Shown here: positions 11,854-24,094 of the stretch, one piece after another
Numbering within the stretch: position 1 is the stretch's first letter
Layout of the letters: every line of letters begins with the position of its first letter
From: Hemileia vastatrix
Lineage: Eukaryota > Basidiomycota > Pucciniomycetes > Pucciniales > Zaghouaniaceae
Direction of reading: 5' to 3'
Assembly: GCA_030280995.1 (NCBI GenBank)
Contig: JASXTE010000001.1
Coordinates: 11,131,001-11,195,000, forward strand
DNA length: 64,000 nucleotides
Made by a program: the position numbers and the translations under genes
The notes under the pieces: generated by a model
What the model saw: the letters and a program-made list of their open reading frames with translations, nothing else
The model's database searches: none
What the model was told of the DNA's origin: nothing

Positions 11854-14298
11854 CTACCATAAAAAAGCTAAGTCCTTTGCAGAAACCTCTTTGTGGGTAG
11901 GAATAAATTTACACATCTTTGTAAATCTATCTACAATTACCCAGCAGGAGTTATAACTCTTATGCCCTGCTATTGGCAAACCTGTTACAAAGTCCATGTT
12001 AATGATTTCCCATGGAGCTTTTGGTTGCACAATTTGTTGTAATAAACCAGCTCTTTTGCCTGTTAATCTTTTAGATTTTTGACAAGAATCACATGTTTCA
12101 ACATATTTCTGAACATCCTCAGACATGTTAATCCACCAAGCTGTGTTTTTTACTCTGGTTAATGTTTTATGGTAGTAAAAATGACCTGCTAATATATCAT
12201 CATGACATATACTTAACATTAACTCCTTCATTGAAGGGGGAATCACAATTACATTACTTAATTTTTTCCTGTAATATATAAAACCATCCTCAATTGAAAA
12301 TTTTCCTTTTTCTAATGCCTCTTTATACTTAATTGGTAATGTTTTTATTAAAACATTCATTGAAGCATTAGATGGATCATTTAATATTGTAGTTAGTTTA
12401 CTCAAGTCAGGATCTGAATTATAATTATCAAGAATTAATTGCATGAATTCATCCTCAAGATCTACAATATAAATGCCATAAATGTTGATAATCTCTGACT
12501 CAGGAACATAAGCAGGATTATCATCATTATTAGGCAGAGGTACTCTAGATAACAGATCTACATTAGAGTGCAAGGGTCCTGCTCTATGTGTAATAGTCAT
12601 CCGTCCTCTGTATTCTTGTACAGCTAATTGCCATATAAACATGTGTCTATTAAAAGTTTTCATGTTTAAGAGTGACTTAACTGCACTAAAGTCAGTTATT
12701 AACTCAAATTTTTGGTCTTCAAGGTAATAATGTAGCTTCTCAAGAGCCCATAATACTGCCAAACATGCAAGTTGAGTAGCACCATATTTCAATTCACTAC
12801 TTCTCATAGTACGTGAAATATAGCAGATTACTACTTCTGACATTTTTCCTTCAATAAGTTGTTTTTGATGCAAAGCAGCACCCAGACCAATTAAACTTGC
12901 ATCTGTATATAATACAAAAGGTAATTGGAAATCTGGTAATCCCAAGATAGGAGCTGTCATTAAACATTCTTTCAACTTATCAAAAGCCTGTTGTCTTTCA
13001 TTATTCCAAATGAAAGATTCTGATTTCTTTATCAGTGTGGTCAATGGTGCAGCAATTGATTGGTAGTTTTTAATATATTGTCTATAATAACCACACATTC
13101 CAAGAAAAGATTGTACATCCTTCACATTTTGAGGAATGCCAATATTCTTTATTGCAGCCAATTTATTTTGGTCTACACATATTTGTAAGCCAGATACAAT
13201 ATGACCAAGCACTTTTAAAGATTCAAACCCAAATTTACATTGTTTCAATGCAAGGGTCATTTTTATCTCATCCATTTTCTGAAATACTTTCCTTAAATGG
13301 ATTAAGTGTTCATCAAAAGTTTTAGAGAACAATATGATGTCATCAATGTATACCATTAACCATCCTTCAATCATTTCATTATGGAATGTTATATCCATTA
13401 ACCTCTGAAACACTGATGGAGCATTTTTTGGTCCAAATGGCATTCTGACATACTTATAAATTCCCATGTGTGTTGTTATCAACAAAAAGTTCTGTGAATT
13501 CTTTTCAACAGGAATTTGATGGTACCCTTTATTTCCATCTAGGCAACTTATATATTTAGCACCTTTAAGGGTAGCATGTATAGAGGCAATCCTTGGCAAG
13601 GGATAAATATCATCTACTGTAAATGTATTTAATGCTCTATAATCACCGCAAAGTCTTGCTTTATCTTGTTCATAAGACATTAGCACTGGTGATATTACAC
13701 AATATTTTGGTGTAGTTTCAACCTTTTCAAGAATTTTCATATTCAATAACATCTTAATATTATCCTCTATGTCTTTCCTCTTCATTGGTGAAGCAGGGTA
13801 TGGTTTCTTTTTAAGACTAGCAGGAATATTATCCATATCACAGGTTAAACTAATCTTCATTTCATGATTTTTTACAAGGCAAAGTTCATTTGTACCATGT
13901 GCAAAAGCCATTGGAAATGCTTTAATTAATTCCAAAATATTATTTTTCTCAGCTTTACTTATCTGAGTGCCAAATGATGCTTTTGAAATTTCTGTTTCCA
14001 GAAGTTCCATCTCATTGGATTCTCTTCCTTTACACGGGGAATTTGTGACTGACTCAATGTGTAAGATTGTGTTAAAAAAATTTATTTTAAATTTCCTTTT
14101 ACCATTCATTCCAATTGTAAAATTGTTATAAGCAGGGTCTATTTTCACACAAAATTTAGTCAGAATATCATTTCCAATGATAAAACAGTTACTACAGTTA
14201 GTATTATCCATTACTACAAATTCAAAAGTTACTCTTACATAACCATGTTGATGTTTAAAGAAAACAGCAGCTTTGTATCTACCAATGGGGTGTAGCAC
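11854..14298 (-). pseudogene. Element B protease tail, RT, RNase H and integrase N-terminal half
   Basis: 814 residues open in one frame. It begins in the protease C-terminal part (CFIIGNDILTKF), then RT with the first catalytic Asp in CLDGNKGYHQI and the box YIDDIILFSKT, RNase H with VLYTDASLIGLGAALHQ, the integrase zinc finger (HDDILAGHFYYHKT, then CDSCQKSKR) and the first core Asp in NMDFVTGLP. It ends at a TAG that replaces a Trp codon of element C. The apparent first Met is not a start: the frame is cut off upstream by the TAA at 14335. All catalytic residues I can check are present. Confidence 0.88.
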
Positions 14299-14334
14299 TG
14301 ATCCAAAACCTCTCCAATTTTTACTTTGAAGTGG

Positions 14335-15003
14335 TTAAAGCTTAGACTTATATTCACTATCAATTTTCTGTAATTTATTAGTGGAAACAACAGAACCAGC
14401 AGCTCCTGTGTCCAGTACTATATTAACATTTTCACCAGAAATGATAGCTGGAACCGTGATAGGCGTCATTTTAAAGTTTTCAGCTTGTATATCTTTAATG
14501 ATTTCAGCATCTTCAAAATTCATTAAAGATTCATTTGAGTCCATATTTAGTATTGGTTTTTCAAAGATGGACAAATCATCTTCCAACATACAGACTTCAT
14601 TTTCATCACTATATGAGATATTGCTGTCATAATCACTTAATTCTTTACTTTTTTCAGTTTCAGTTTCAGATTCACGTTGATTTTCAACAATATTTATGTT
14701 TTTCTCACATTTGTGACCTTTTACCCAAGGTTTGTTACACTTATAACAAGTATTTGTTTCATACTTTTTAGGTACTACAGGTGCAGTAGGTTTTTTCTGC
14801 TTCTCCTGAAGTGTTTTTGAATTCTGAATTTTTACAGGTTCAACATTTTGTTTAAAAGTGGAATACCTTGATTCATACTTATGGTTTAATAATATTTCAT
14901 TGCAAATATTAATAAAATCAGAATATTCAGTAACATTAAATGTTCTAGCTACAACAATATCTCTGACAGATATAGGTAATTTATATACTATCTTATTTTC
15001 CAT
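14335..15003 (-). pseudogene. Element B nucleocapsid and protease segment
   Basis: 222 residues with the zinc knuckle CYKCNKPWVKGHKC and the protease active site VLDTGAAGSVVS. The frame ends at a TAA (14335-14337) where element C has a Glu codon, so protease is truncated. Its upstream end overlaps the gag frame in another phase, because element B has lost one base near 14990-15003 compared with element C (the TATCTTATCTTTCC region of C). It is in phase with the downstream RT segment. Confidence 0.85.
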
Positions 15004-16781
15004 AAGTTAAAATCCATATGAGGCTCAATGGCTTTTAATATTTTATTTAAATTCATTAAAAATACCATAGGTTTGTCACCATTCAACGGATTATACCTAG
15101 TCTTCTCATAAAGTCTCTGCTGAGTAAGCCTGAATTTAGAACCTCCAAATTGTTTTTCAATAAGTTGTTTCCATTCAGCCCAAGAGTAATCTTTACCCTC
15201 ACTCAAGACAGCTTCAAACCATAATAAAGCAACATCCTTAAATAAAGAAATTAATTTTGATGTTATTTCTTCATCTGGTAACTTATATGAGAATTTCAAG
15301 TTGTCAATTCTTTGAATAAAATGTTTCCAATCAGAGCTGGCTTCCCCATCATAAGTTGGGTACTGATCTATCTTAGGCCAGTTTTTCTGATTGGATTTTA
15401 TCTCACTAATCTTAGGTAAATTCAACAACTCATTCACTTTTGATAAATGGTCTTGTATTTCCTCCTGTACGGATTTGTGACTTATATTTTCAGATTTGAC
15501 ACTTCCACCAGATGGTTTTAATTGTGGTGGTATAGGGAAGGAATGAGATTCACTTTTGCCAATGAAAGGATTATTATTATATTGATTATACTTATGATTA
15601 TCCTGGTTCATTAGTAGATTGGCAGTTTCAATCTCAACTTTAGTTAATCTTTGTAGCAACTCAGAGACACTTTGATTTGTCTGGGCCAAAGATAACTTTG
15701 TTCTTGATTCAGTTTTCAATAAATGTGTTTCATATAATTTTTCTAACTCACAGAATTTGTTTGAAAGTTCATTATATTTATTACTCAATGAATCATATTT
15801 AAGAGTTAGAGACAAATGTTCTTTTGCTAATTCTTTGTTACGTGTTGCTAATTGAGAAATTTTTAATGTCAAGGATGAAATTGTATCACTAGTGAGATTA
15901 ACTGTCTGTTCCTCACAATCAGTCATTCTATTCCACAATGCTGAAACAATTCTATGGACAGTTGGATTATTGTTAAAATATTCCATGTCTTCCTTTTCAA
16001 TTCTCTCACTCTCCTGTGAACTTCTCATCTCACTAGTAGGTGGTTGCAACTGAGGGTTAACTGTATTATCATTGTAAATAGTACTGTTATTGTGGACAAA
16101 AGACAAGTCAGGTGTATCTACTCTAAAACCTAAATTTCTTAAATCCTCCTCTATTTTCTGCACATATTTAACATCAATATGATTACCTATATTGTAATTA
16201 TCAGTATTGTGTTCAATTTGAGAGGGCAATCTACTTACCATGGGATAGATGCCAGTCCTGGTTTTTGGCGCTTTTTTCCTTTTTAAGGGTGAGCTGAGGA
16301 AGTCAGATGAGGTGGTGGATCCCAGTTGCAACTGTGGCTGGTCCACTGTTGATGAAACCAGTCCCATTTCCATTTTTCTACCAGGATTTTCTCCTGGGAG
16401 TGAGTTGACCCGCCTTGGGTAGGGGGTTGCTGATTTGACTGACTGGTCTGGCCTCCCTTTAACTCTGCCAATGCCTGATTCATCTGCTGAAACCCTACCT
16501 TGCAATTGTTTTGCAATTGCTCTACTTCTTTGAACATGAGTGATTTGGATTCTTCCAACTTCAGAACCTGTTTGGCCAGGTGGGACAGTTGATCCTGAAG
16601 AGGAGGAGATGTCTTTTTTATAGTTATCTTTTTTAAAAGGGCTTCCTTTTCTTCTATACTCATGCTTTCTGCTTGGGGGTATTGTTGACCCTCCATGGTG
16701 AGGTCCTGGAAAGTTTTTGTTAGCTTTAGACCTGGTATTATAAGAAGGCTTTTCACTTACACTGTCATGGGGAGCACTCAT
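14988..16781 (-). pseudogene. Element B gag
   Basis: 597 residues: a Ser/Pro/Arg/Lys-rich N-terminal part, a Ser/Asn-rich middle, a coiled-coil stretch (about residues 295-390, heptad-like NKELAKEHLSLTLKYDSL) and a retrotransposon gag-type region near the end (SYKLPDEEITSKLISLF, WAEWKQLIEKQFGG). It ends artificially at a frameshift. The first 180 codons overlap a second open frame that differs less between copies (see 16283-16696), so the long-frame start at 16781 may not be the true gag start. Confidence 0.8.
16283..16696 (-). CDS. Element B overlapping ORF1 (MEGQQYP...)
   Basis: About 137 residues from the ATG at 16696, in the frame from which a -1 shift would lead into the gag-pol frame. 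The first 105 residues look like a small coiled-coil protein (LQDQLSHLAKQVLKLEESKS) and differ from element C at about nine positions, while the overlapping long frame differs at about twenty. The last 30 or so residues look like shadow sequence. It may be the true gag N-terminus or a separate small protein. Family not recognised. Confidence 0.55.
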   Translation of the reverse strand: MEGQQYPQAESMSIEEKEALLKKITIKKTSPPLQDQLSHLAKQVLKLEESKSLMFKEVEQLQNNCKVGFQQMNQALAELKGGQTSQSNQQPPTQGGSTHSQEKILVEKWKWDWFHQQWTSHSCNWDPPPHLTSSAHP

Positions 16782-17291
16782 ATTGTTAATAATGACAATA
16801 TTTTACGTCTACAAAAAGGAAAAACTCTATGGAATTAGTAGACAAAAGATATTAGCAATGATATTACTAATAAAAAAGCAATGGATCTTACCCTGAATTT
16901 ATATCTTTATTTATTTAAATAAATTATAAGAAAAATTCAAAAAAATCTGTTAAAAATAAAATAATAATTTCAACTAGACCTTTATAAGGGTGAATAAGTA
17001 GCTTACCAAGCTTTAACCAAATACCAATTTAATTGGGTGTTATATTGGTGTCCAAATACCAAGTGAAATTGGGATTATATTGGGTACAGTTACTACTGTA
17101 AATACCTAATTTTTATGATAAAAAATTAGTACAATTATTTTAAGGGTTCTTTTCCGCAATCACTGAGTTATGATGACCCACTAATATGCAGCAGACCCAA
17201 ATATTTGGTTATTTTGATCTGTACTAAGGTAAAAGTCACGTCCCAAGGCTTGTACTAAATAATAAGTAAAATATAAGGAAAGACCCCCAAT
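16782..17291 (-). other. Element B 5' leader and primer-binding region
   Basis: Non-coding leader between gag and the 5' LTR, nearly identical to 31260-31769 of element C. Next to the LTR the minus strand reads ATTGGGGGTCTTTCC. I cannot match this to a tRNA 3' end with confidence; self-priming as in the Tf1 chromovirus is an alternative. Confidence 0.7.
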
Positions 17292-18449
17292 TGTCAGTAT
17301 AGTCTAGTATATTAGTATGATATAATAGTGTTTATTTATGGTCCTACTACTTATTGATAAATTATTTAGTGATTAAACCTCAGGGGAAGACTAATAAAAT
17401 AGTTATACTCAAATAAAACTCACAATACTTGGATTTAAATGCATGCTAGTGGTGGAAAATAGATGTATAAAATATAGTTATAGCTTATATAAAGATAATA
17501 TCAATTTATAATGGATTTATAATATATTTCTGAATGCTAATAATTGTATTGTAGTAATTGAATGATGATAAATAACCGTCAAAATCCCTCCTTACTTATA
17601 CCCAAATCCACTGGAGTGCACAGACCTTCAATCCAGATGATGTCACTGCTATCCCCGGAAATTACAGCACTGTGAGGGCCCATCACCTCCCCATGGCGTC
17701 CACTTCAAGCAGTTTCAAATCCCAGACCTCCAGTAAGGACCCTCCATCACTATTAATGATACCACAGATCTATACCACAAATAGAAAATCCAGATAAAAG
17801 CGGATACCATAAAGAAACAGGTAAAATAAACAATCAAAAAGAGATTTAATGAAACCAAAAGCATATAAAGGAAACAAATAAAATTTCCAAGCCCCAATAA
17901 CATCCCCAAGCATCCACATTAGCCCAGAAATGTCCTTCCAACCCATAAATCCGTGAATAACCATCCAAGGAAGTAATTTAAGTTGTCCAAACTGGGTGTA
18001 TGCTCCTGATATAGGTGTCTATGCTTCTGTAGGTGTTGTTAGTCCACTGATGTCGTCCATATGACCTAAAATAAGCAGAAAAACAAAGGTTATAGGCTAT
18101 TAAGGGGCTAAAACCCACTTATATATTTAAATATACATAATATACTGCATATTTCACTGAATATGAGATTTATGTATACATATAAGCTTATGTATGTCAA
18201 TAATTACTTCATATCACTTAAGATAAGTATATTATGACTCCATTAACACATTAATAAGTATTATCAGGCTATGGATAAGCTATTTAAACTACTATAAGTT
18301 ATATAATAGAATAATAATTATATATATATATAATATAATAATATATATTATTATTTTAACCTTATTTTTAAGATATAAGCTTAATTTACTTAAGGTTATC
18401 TTATTTTAAGCATAAGAAATACTCAGTCCTAGTGATATCTAGGCTGACA
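17292..18449 (-). repeat. 5' LTR of element B
   Basis: 1158 bp, from TGTCAGTATAG to GGCTGACA. Nearly identical to the 3' LTR apart from the hairpin insertion there, so B is a comparatively recent insertion. The promoter should lie here, but I cannot place it. Confidence 0.92.
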
Positions 18450-18454
18450 GTTTT

Positions 18455-18844
18455 TATATTTAAAAAAAGAAATTTTTAAGTAAGATTCTTTATAAATATT
18501 AAATGATTTGTAAAAACCAAGAAAAAAAGGAATAAAAGTCATGTGAAAAAGAATAAATTAATAAATTTTTATTATTTTGTATTATTATCTATAAAGATTA
18601 CAAATTCTATTGACAGATCATACTAACAACAATATATGCTCAATTAGTAGTAAGATTGTTGATTCAAAATCACAATTTTATTATATAACTGGGCTATTTT
18701 TTCTTAAATCACTATATAAAGTGACCATAACCCTTTGTAATCAATCCAAATATTTCTATAAGTATTTTATTTACTTGTAGCCTTTTTTTGAACTTTTACT
18801 TACTGAAAGATAACCAAAAGAATTCTTGAGGAAAGCCCCCAACG
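18455..18844 (-). other. Element A leader, distal part
   Basis: Non-coding sequence between the right end of element B and the 5' LTR of A. GAAAGCCCCCAACG beside the LTR parallels the GACCCCCAAT of elements B and C, which supports joining this piece to 8500-8782 as one leader. Confidence 0.7.
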
Positions 18845-20336
18845 TTCAGGCTGAGCTCAAGTACAGAGACATGAATAGCTTGATTAGTCAGTTTTCTAGA
18901 AGAATTTAATAGGTCCTATATGAAAAATTTAGTACAAATCCAATAATTAGAAAATATAACTCAATATAAGGGTCTCAGAAATTTATTCTCACTAATGATA
19001 AATGGTTTAAAATTTATATTTTGTAGGAGAATAGAGATAAAAATTCAAACACTATTCAAAGATTTTTAGAGGTACTAATGAAATGTATTTTAATTTTATT
19101 GGCTATATGTTTTAGCTATAACAATAAAGAATGTAGAGAATAAGACCAAAAACCCCCTCATTTTATAACCAATAATTTCCCAATGTCTCCCCCTGGTTTA
19201 CAGATCCTATACAAAACCAATAACGCCTCAATCTAGCTAGTACACATGCCCATCAACCTAAGTAGTAACCAATAACACAAATAGAATAATATCACACACC
19301 AAAATCCTGAAATAATAGGGATAATCCATCAAAATAAAAGAAGAAACCAAAAAAAGAGTATATGTGTGTAAAACCTTAGAATAAAAGGCTAAAAAAGGAA
19401 ATAATATTACAAAATAAAACAAAGAATCAAAGGGTATAAACAGTAGAAATGAAAAAGCTAATTATTCTAAATTAATAAGTGAAATCCCCATCAAAGTATA
19501 ACCAATTTTGACTGAGAAACTATTGAGAAACCCAAAATAAGACATGAAATTTGGGGTAGCTGAATGCAGTCTCTTGGAAGGCTCTTGCATAGGTTAACCC
19601 TTGACTGAATAGGTGATTTTCAAGCATGGTAGTAAATTAAAGAAACAAATCTTGAGTTTATTAATTAAATTAGTGCATATAATGAGGTCAATGCATCAAT
19701 AATGAAATAAGGACACTAAATAAGTGCCTTTCACTTATTTAGCATTTTTCCCCATAGTTGGAATAAAATGTGGGGTAATTATAGTGTGAAATTTCCAACT
19801 TTGCCAAAAATGAAGCTATTCACATGGGACAAATGCAGGTAGTATGTGACCAGTACACAGAAGCCATTTCTGGCACAAAAAACATCAAATTTGAAAATTG
19901 TTATTTTTAAGCATTTGAATAGCAAAATAAATATTTCTAATTAAGAGAAATTGATCTGTCAAAGAAAATTTTCAATATTATTAAATTTATAGTGCATATA
20001 TTCAATTTTTAAGAGATTTAAAACACATTTCTTATTTTTTCCATATGAAAATGAAAACAAAAGCTTTAAGTCTACTTAAAAATTATGTAGCCTTATTTTT
20101 AAGGATATTAAGATTACTCTTACATATTAAAATTAAATAATAAGTACATAAGACTTATAAAAGGTGGATATATGTGTGTATATAAGGTATTATAATGGCA
20201 TATATTGTATTTTATCATAAATTTAACTTATGTATACATCATTTATACCTTTATTTATTATTCCAATGTGTCCTTCATGTGTTTAAAATAATTTATGAGT
20301 AATTTTTACTCAGTCCTGAGAATATACAGGCTGACA
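18845..20336 (-). repeat. 5' LTR of element A
   Basis: 1492 bp, from TTCAGGCTGAG to CAGGCTGACA. It aligns with 299-2248 and carries the empty sites of both small DNA elements found there. It is followed by the target duplication GAAAG. Confidence 0.87.
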
Positions 20337-20377
20337 GAAAGTCAAAGTACACTTTAATGCTTATAGTAGACTGCACT

Positions 20378-20407
20378 TGTCAGCCAGGCTATCTCAGGAG
20401 CCCAGTA
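20378..20407 (+). repeat. 30 bp terminal-type repeat (left partner)
   Basis: Starts TGTCAGCCAGGCTA and ends CCCAGTA. The complement of 41103-41132 has the same first 14 and last 7 bases and the same length. The pair could be the ends of a large DNA element, or LTR ends of another gypsy subfamily that also starts TGTCAGCC. Confidence 0.45.
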
Positions 20408-21629
20408 ATTTATATAATAAATTACTTAAATCAAGTAAGGGAATAACATTATGAATCATGTATTTACAATAAATTATTTTATTAAATAATAAAATTATAT
20501 AAATATTTTATGAATAAGTAAAATAATTACTATAATTAATTTTATTATTAAATAAGTTTTTTATTACATAAACAAATATTATATTCTAAAAATCATGGTG
20601 CATTTCTATGTAGTTAATATTTCTAAAAAGTTAATAAATTAATTATTATATTATAAGCTTAATAACATTAAACTTATAATGTAATTACAAATTAATTAAT
20701 ATAATTTATATACTAAATACAACTTATCATATAATATTATCCATAAATATTGGGTGCTTCCTTGACCCTTAAGTGTGTCACTAAAATTACTAAATAAATT
20801 AAAATACTTATTTTTATATTCTCACTCTAAATAAGTTATTTTACTAAAATAATTAATTGTCTCGATAAAATTACTAATTAAATTACTTGAAATAGTTAAA
20901 ACAATTAATTTAATTTTCTTTATACTGAATTAAGAAGTATTATATACATTAAAGCATGAAAAAAATTCTTTTTGTTTTAATTAAACCCTTTATATCTATT
21001 TGTAATACCTGTTTTGAATTTTCTTTCTCACATCTCTCAGGCTTCACACTCACATAGTTTTTCATTATCATAAATTGTTTTGTTCTGGTATTTTATGGTG
21101 GGAAAATATTTCCTTATTCATGGGTTAAATTTACTGTTTCATTTTTTCTTATTTTATATGTTTCACTTAAAATTAAATTAATTTTTCTTCACATTACTAT
21201 AACTCTGTTTAGATACACTTGAAATGCCCCAGATGGTCCTCTTGCCTATAAAAGGGCTTTGGAAACCTCTCTGGTAATGACCACTCATATTATAAACATT
21301 TTAACCACTTACAATTCATCATTACTATTTTTTATTAGTAATACAAGTCTAATATAAATACTCAATAATTAATCTAAGGTTGCTTTAAGTTTATTAATAA
21401 TAATAATTTTTAGCCATGCAGAAAAGATTCTTACTTACTTGATTGAATAATTACAAATCAATCATTACTCACTGTTTTTGTCGATTCTCACAAATTGTCA
21501 TTACAACTCTTTTTTTTATTTAACTATTTTATTAAATTTTTATTCTTCATTTATTACTACCTATTGTAGTCCCTCCTTTATATTTCCTTCTTCTCCTCTT
21601 TACTTCTTCCCCTTCTTCATCTTCTAGAC
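20408..21629. other. AT-rich stretch, possible promoter
   Basis: Very AT-rich with no open frame of note. A TATA-like sequence, CTATAAAAGGGC, lies near 21246 upstream of the Myb/NAM pseudogene and in the right orientation; I see nothing else. Confidence 0.4.
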
Positions 21630-22556
21630 AACCCGCTGACAGCACTACTGGGATTTTGAGAAGATTGAAATGAGGTCCATAATACAAATTTTTTACATTT
21701 AATATTTAGTAATACTACTCTATAATGAATAATTATTTGTCACTCCTACTTTAGATGCCAAGCTTTGAACACTTCACCACTTATGTTTAGTGCTATATAT
21801 CGTGGTGTTGAGAGAAATCCACCAAGCAGAACAAGTTCCAAAGATTGGCTTTGCAGTCTACTTTCTCTATAAAGATCGGTGTAATTTTTTTCAAAAATTC
21901 TGTTAGCATGGGAGAAGCTCAATTTTTCTCCAGAATTTCAATTGGAACATACCCAACCCCAACCTTCAAGAAACTTGCCGGTAGATAGTTTTTAAATTGC
22001 ACTTTGAGCTACACCTATGGACAGCTTTTCAAGTGCTACAAGAAATAAATTTGACTCAAGCAGTTGTCCGGCCTCACTCTCTCCAAACTATTCTGACCAC
22101 CCAATGGGTCAAAAAGCATTCAAAAAACTTTGAATCACTGAATTTTCTGAAGGAAAAAAAGTTGAAGGTTTTTCAAATTACAATGACACAGCTGAAAATC
22201 CCATTGAAGCCATTCTTGAAAGAAATGAAATATCTACAAAAAAAACGAATTTATCAGAAGAAAAACTTGCTATAGCTCCAAACCAACTCAAACTTACCAA
22301 AGAGCAAATAATCATACAGAACATAAGGCTTCATCTTGAGAAATTAAAATGAGAACTTGAAGAAACAAATACAAAGATTAATCAGCAAAAAATGAGAATA
22401 AACTTACAAAAATCAGAGTGTGAGATGCAAAACAGTGAGATTATGAAACTCTTAATTCTTAAAAGTAATAACTTTTGTGATGATGATGAGCTAGAAATAC
22501 TAAATAAAATGAAGGATGATTTAAAAAAGCAGTGGTTGAATGGTGATAGCTCTTAA
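21630..22556 (+). pseudogene. Myb/NAM-associated type protein, pseudogene 1
   Basis: Degenerate gene of the kind that accompanies PIF/Harbinger transposases in rust fungi. A first-exon remnant reads HYWDFEKIEMR and is followed by a GT-AG interval at 21675-21754. Then come YRGVERNPPSRTSSKDWL (the SG-S-DW core of NAM-associated proteins) and, after breaks, a lysine-rich helical tail ending in KMKDDLKKQW and a stop near 22556. The second copy (39262-40275) has the corresponding intron position. Several stops and frameshifts interrupt it. Such proteins are thought to help the transposase bind DNA. The assignment rests on motif resemblance read by eye. Confidence 0.55.
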
Positions 22557-22618
22557 TTTGGTTAATCTTTAATTTTTATTTGACCTGAAATAAAAAATTA
22601 GTATTGTGAATAAAGCGT

Positions 22619-23696
22619 TGTAGACAATCCTATAGTACTAGCTATAGGCCTTGACCAAGGGAGTTGGAGTAAAACTGGAGAGAAAAACCCCTGTCCCTTT
22701 GAGAAATACCAGGTGAGATTTATTTGCTACAGAAAATTAGACTGTTACTATACCCCTTCCAACACACTTCTTGACTGCTTAACAAGTCAAGACAGTAGCC
22801 AAAAGAAGACCACTGAGAACCAGAAACCTGAAATGCAGAAAGATCCACCCCAGAAATACAAAGCACTGTGCACTTGTTGTACAGAAAACAGCAATAATAC
22901 TTGATGCAGGCTGCAAAGCTACACCAAAGAAACCAGTTTCCAAAGTTGAGTTAAATGAAGAACTAACCTTGCAACAAACACAGCCAATTGTGGTCAAAAA
23001 AACATTGAAAACTGAGTGAGAAACAATAATATCACCTCCAGACGGATGTATGATAATTAAAGTTTCCCCAAACTGTCTTATTCAGTATGTACACACAGAC
23101 CACCATCTAAAAAATCCATGCACAGCAATGAATTTGGAACTTTTGGCAGCCAAATTGAATAAAAACCCTCTAGAAGTGCTCCCCAGGCTTCTACAACCAA
23201 GGCGGGTGTGCCGCCCTCCTAGAAGCCGCCAGACCTCCCTGAAGCAAGAAAACCACTAAAAACCTCCAATAAAGCCCAAAATACTTGGAAAAATCCACCA
23301 CGACTACTAAAACCCTTAAAACACAAAATTATGCTATTACAACATTGAGACATAAAATATAGAGCCAAATTAGCTCTACTTAATGGTACTATGCCCTTAA
23401 CCCTAAGACTTATGGTTAGCCTGTAAAACACAAAAAACAAAATTAAACAGCTATCTTTTAGAAATGAAAAATGAGGAAATGACCCCTTAAAACTTAGAAT
23501 ATGAAAAATGTCAAAGAGACATAAAATATAGAGAAAACTTGGGGCTATCGAATGGTAACCTTCACATACCCATAGTCCCAATATTTGCTGAATGAAACCA
23601 TAAAAAAACCCAATTATTCAACCAAAGTAAATTAAGACATACCAAAACAGTGCCAAACAGCCCAACAAAGGCCTCTGCCAATGTTGGAAGACCACA
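22619..23696 (-). repeat. Solo LTR of the element D family
   Basis: 1078 bp, the reverse complement of the element D LTR (47502-48582), from TGTAGACAATCC to GGAAGACCACA, with no internal sequence beside it. The flanks GCGT and GCAT are a degenerate 4-5 bp duplication. It interrupts the left arm of the inverted repeat; the right arm shows the empty site. Solo LTRs arise by recombination between the two LTRs of a full element. Confidence 0.88.
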
Positions 23697-24094
23697 GCAT
23701 AAAAAAATATTACTTACATTTTTTACTAAATTTTAAAAGTATTTGGAATTTCTATACTACACACATATACAAAAAAATGATTAGCTTAAATGTGGATGGT
23801 GATTTATTTGGATGAATAAAATAAAAATAATTGATTGAGAGAGAATTGTGGATACCTCTTTATTTAAATGGTCACATCCATAAATTTATCATGAGAAAAC
23901 TTATAATTATGATGCCTTAATTATTAAATTTAAAAGATTCTAAGTCACAACACAATATGGGTGGCAGACTTTCTAGTGAGTCCACAACCTTGGACCCAAA
24001 CTCACCACAGATTGAACACACATTGAGCTATTGATAAAGGAACCATACAATCAGGGATTAACACCACTCAGAAGAAAAGTTTTAGGTGGGCGTT

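Larger units (their letters stand above)
8783..18454 (-). mobile_element. Element B: chromodomain Ty3/gypsy retrotransposon
   Basis: The element lies at 8788-18449 between perfect 5 bp repeats GTTTT (8783-8787, 18450-18454). Both LTRs are 1158 bp once the 849 bp hairpin element and its duplication are removed from the 3' LTR. Order on the minus strand: LTR, leader, gag, zinc knuckle, protease, RT, RNase H, integrase, chromodomain, polypurine tract, LTR. The gag-pol frame is broken by one frameshift (about 14990-15003) and two stops (14335, 11854). It sits in the leader of element A, so it is younger than A. Confidence 0.92.
294..20341 (-). mobile_element. Element A: old chromodomain Ty3/gypsy retrotransposon
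   Basis: The element lies at 299-20336, flanked by the perfect 5 bp direct repeat GAAAG (294-298 and 20337-20341). Two homologous LTRs (299-2248 and 18845-20336) enclose gag, protease, RT, RNase H, integrase and chromodomain remnants on the minus strand. It has been expanded by a CACTA-like MITE and a second small TIR element in the 3' LTR, another CACTA-like MITE between the RNase H and integrase parts, and the whole of element B in its leader. Many stops and frameshifts show it is dead. The ends read TTCAGG...CTGACA, close to the TGTCAG...CTGACA ends of elements B and C, but most of the LTR body is unlike theirs, so A is a separate subfamily. Confidence 0.85.
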
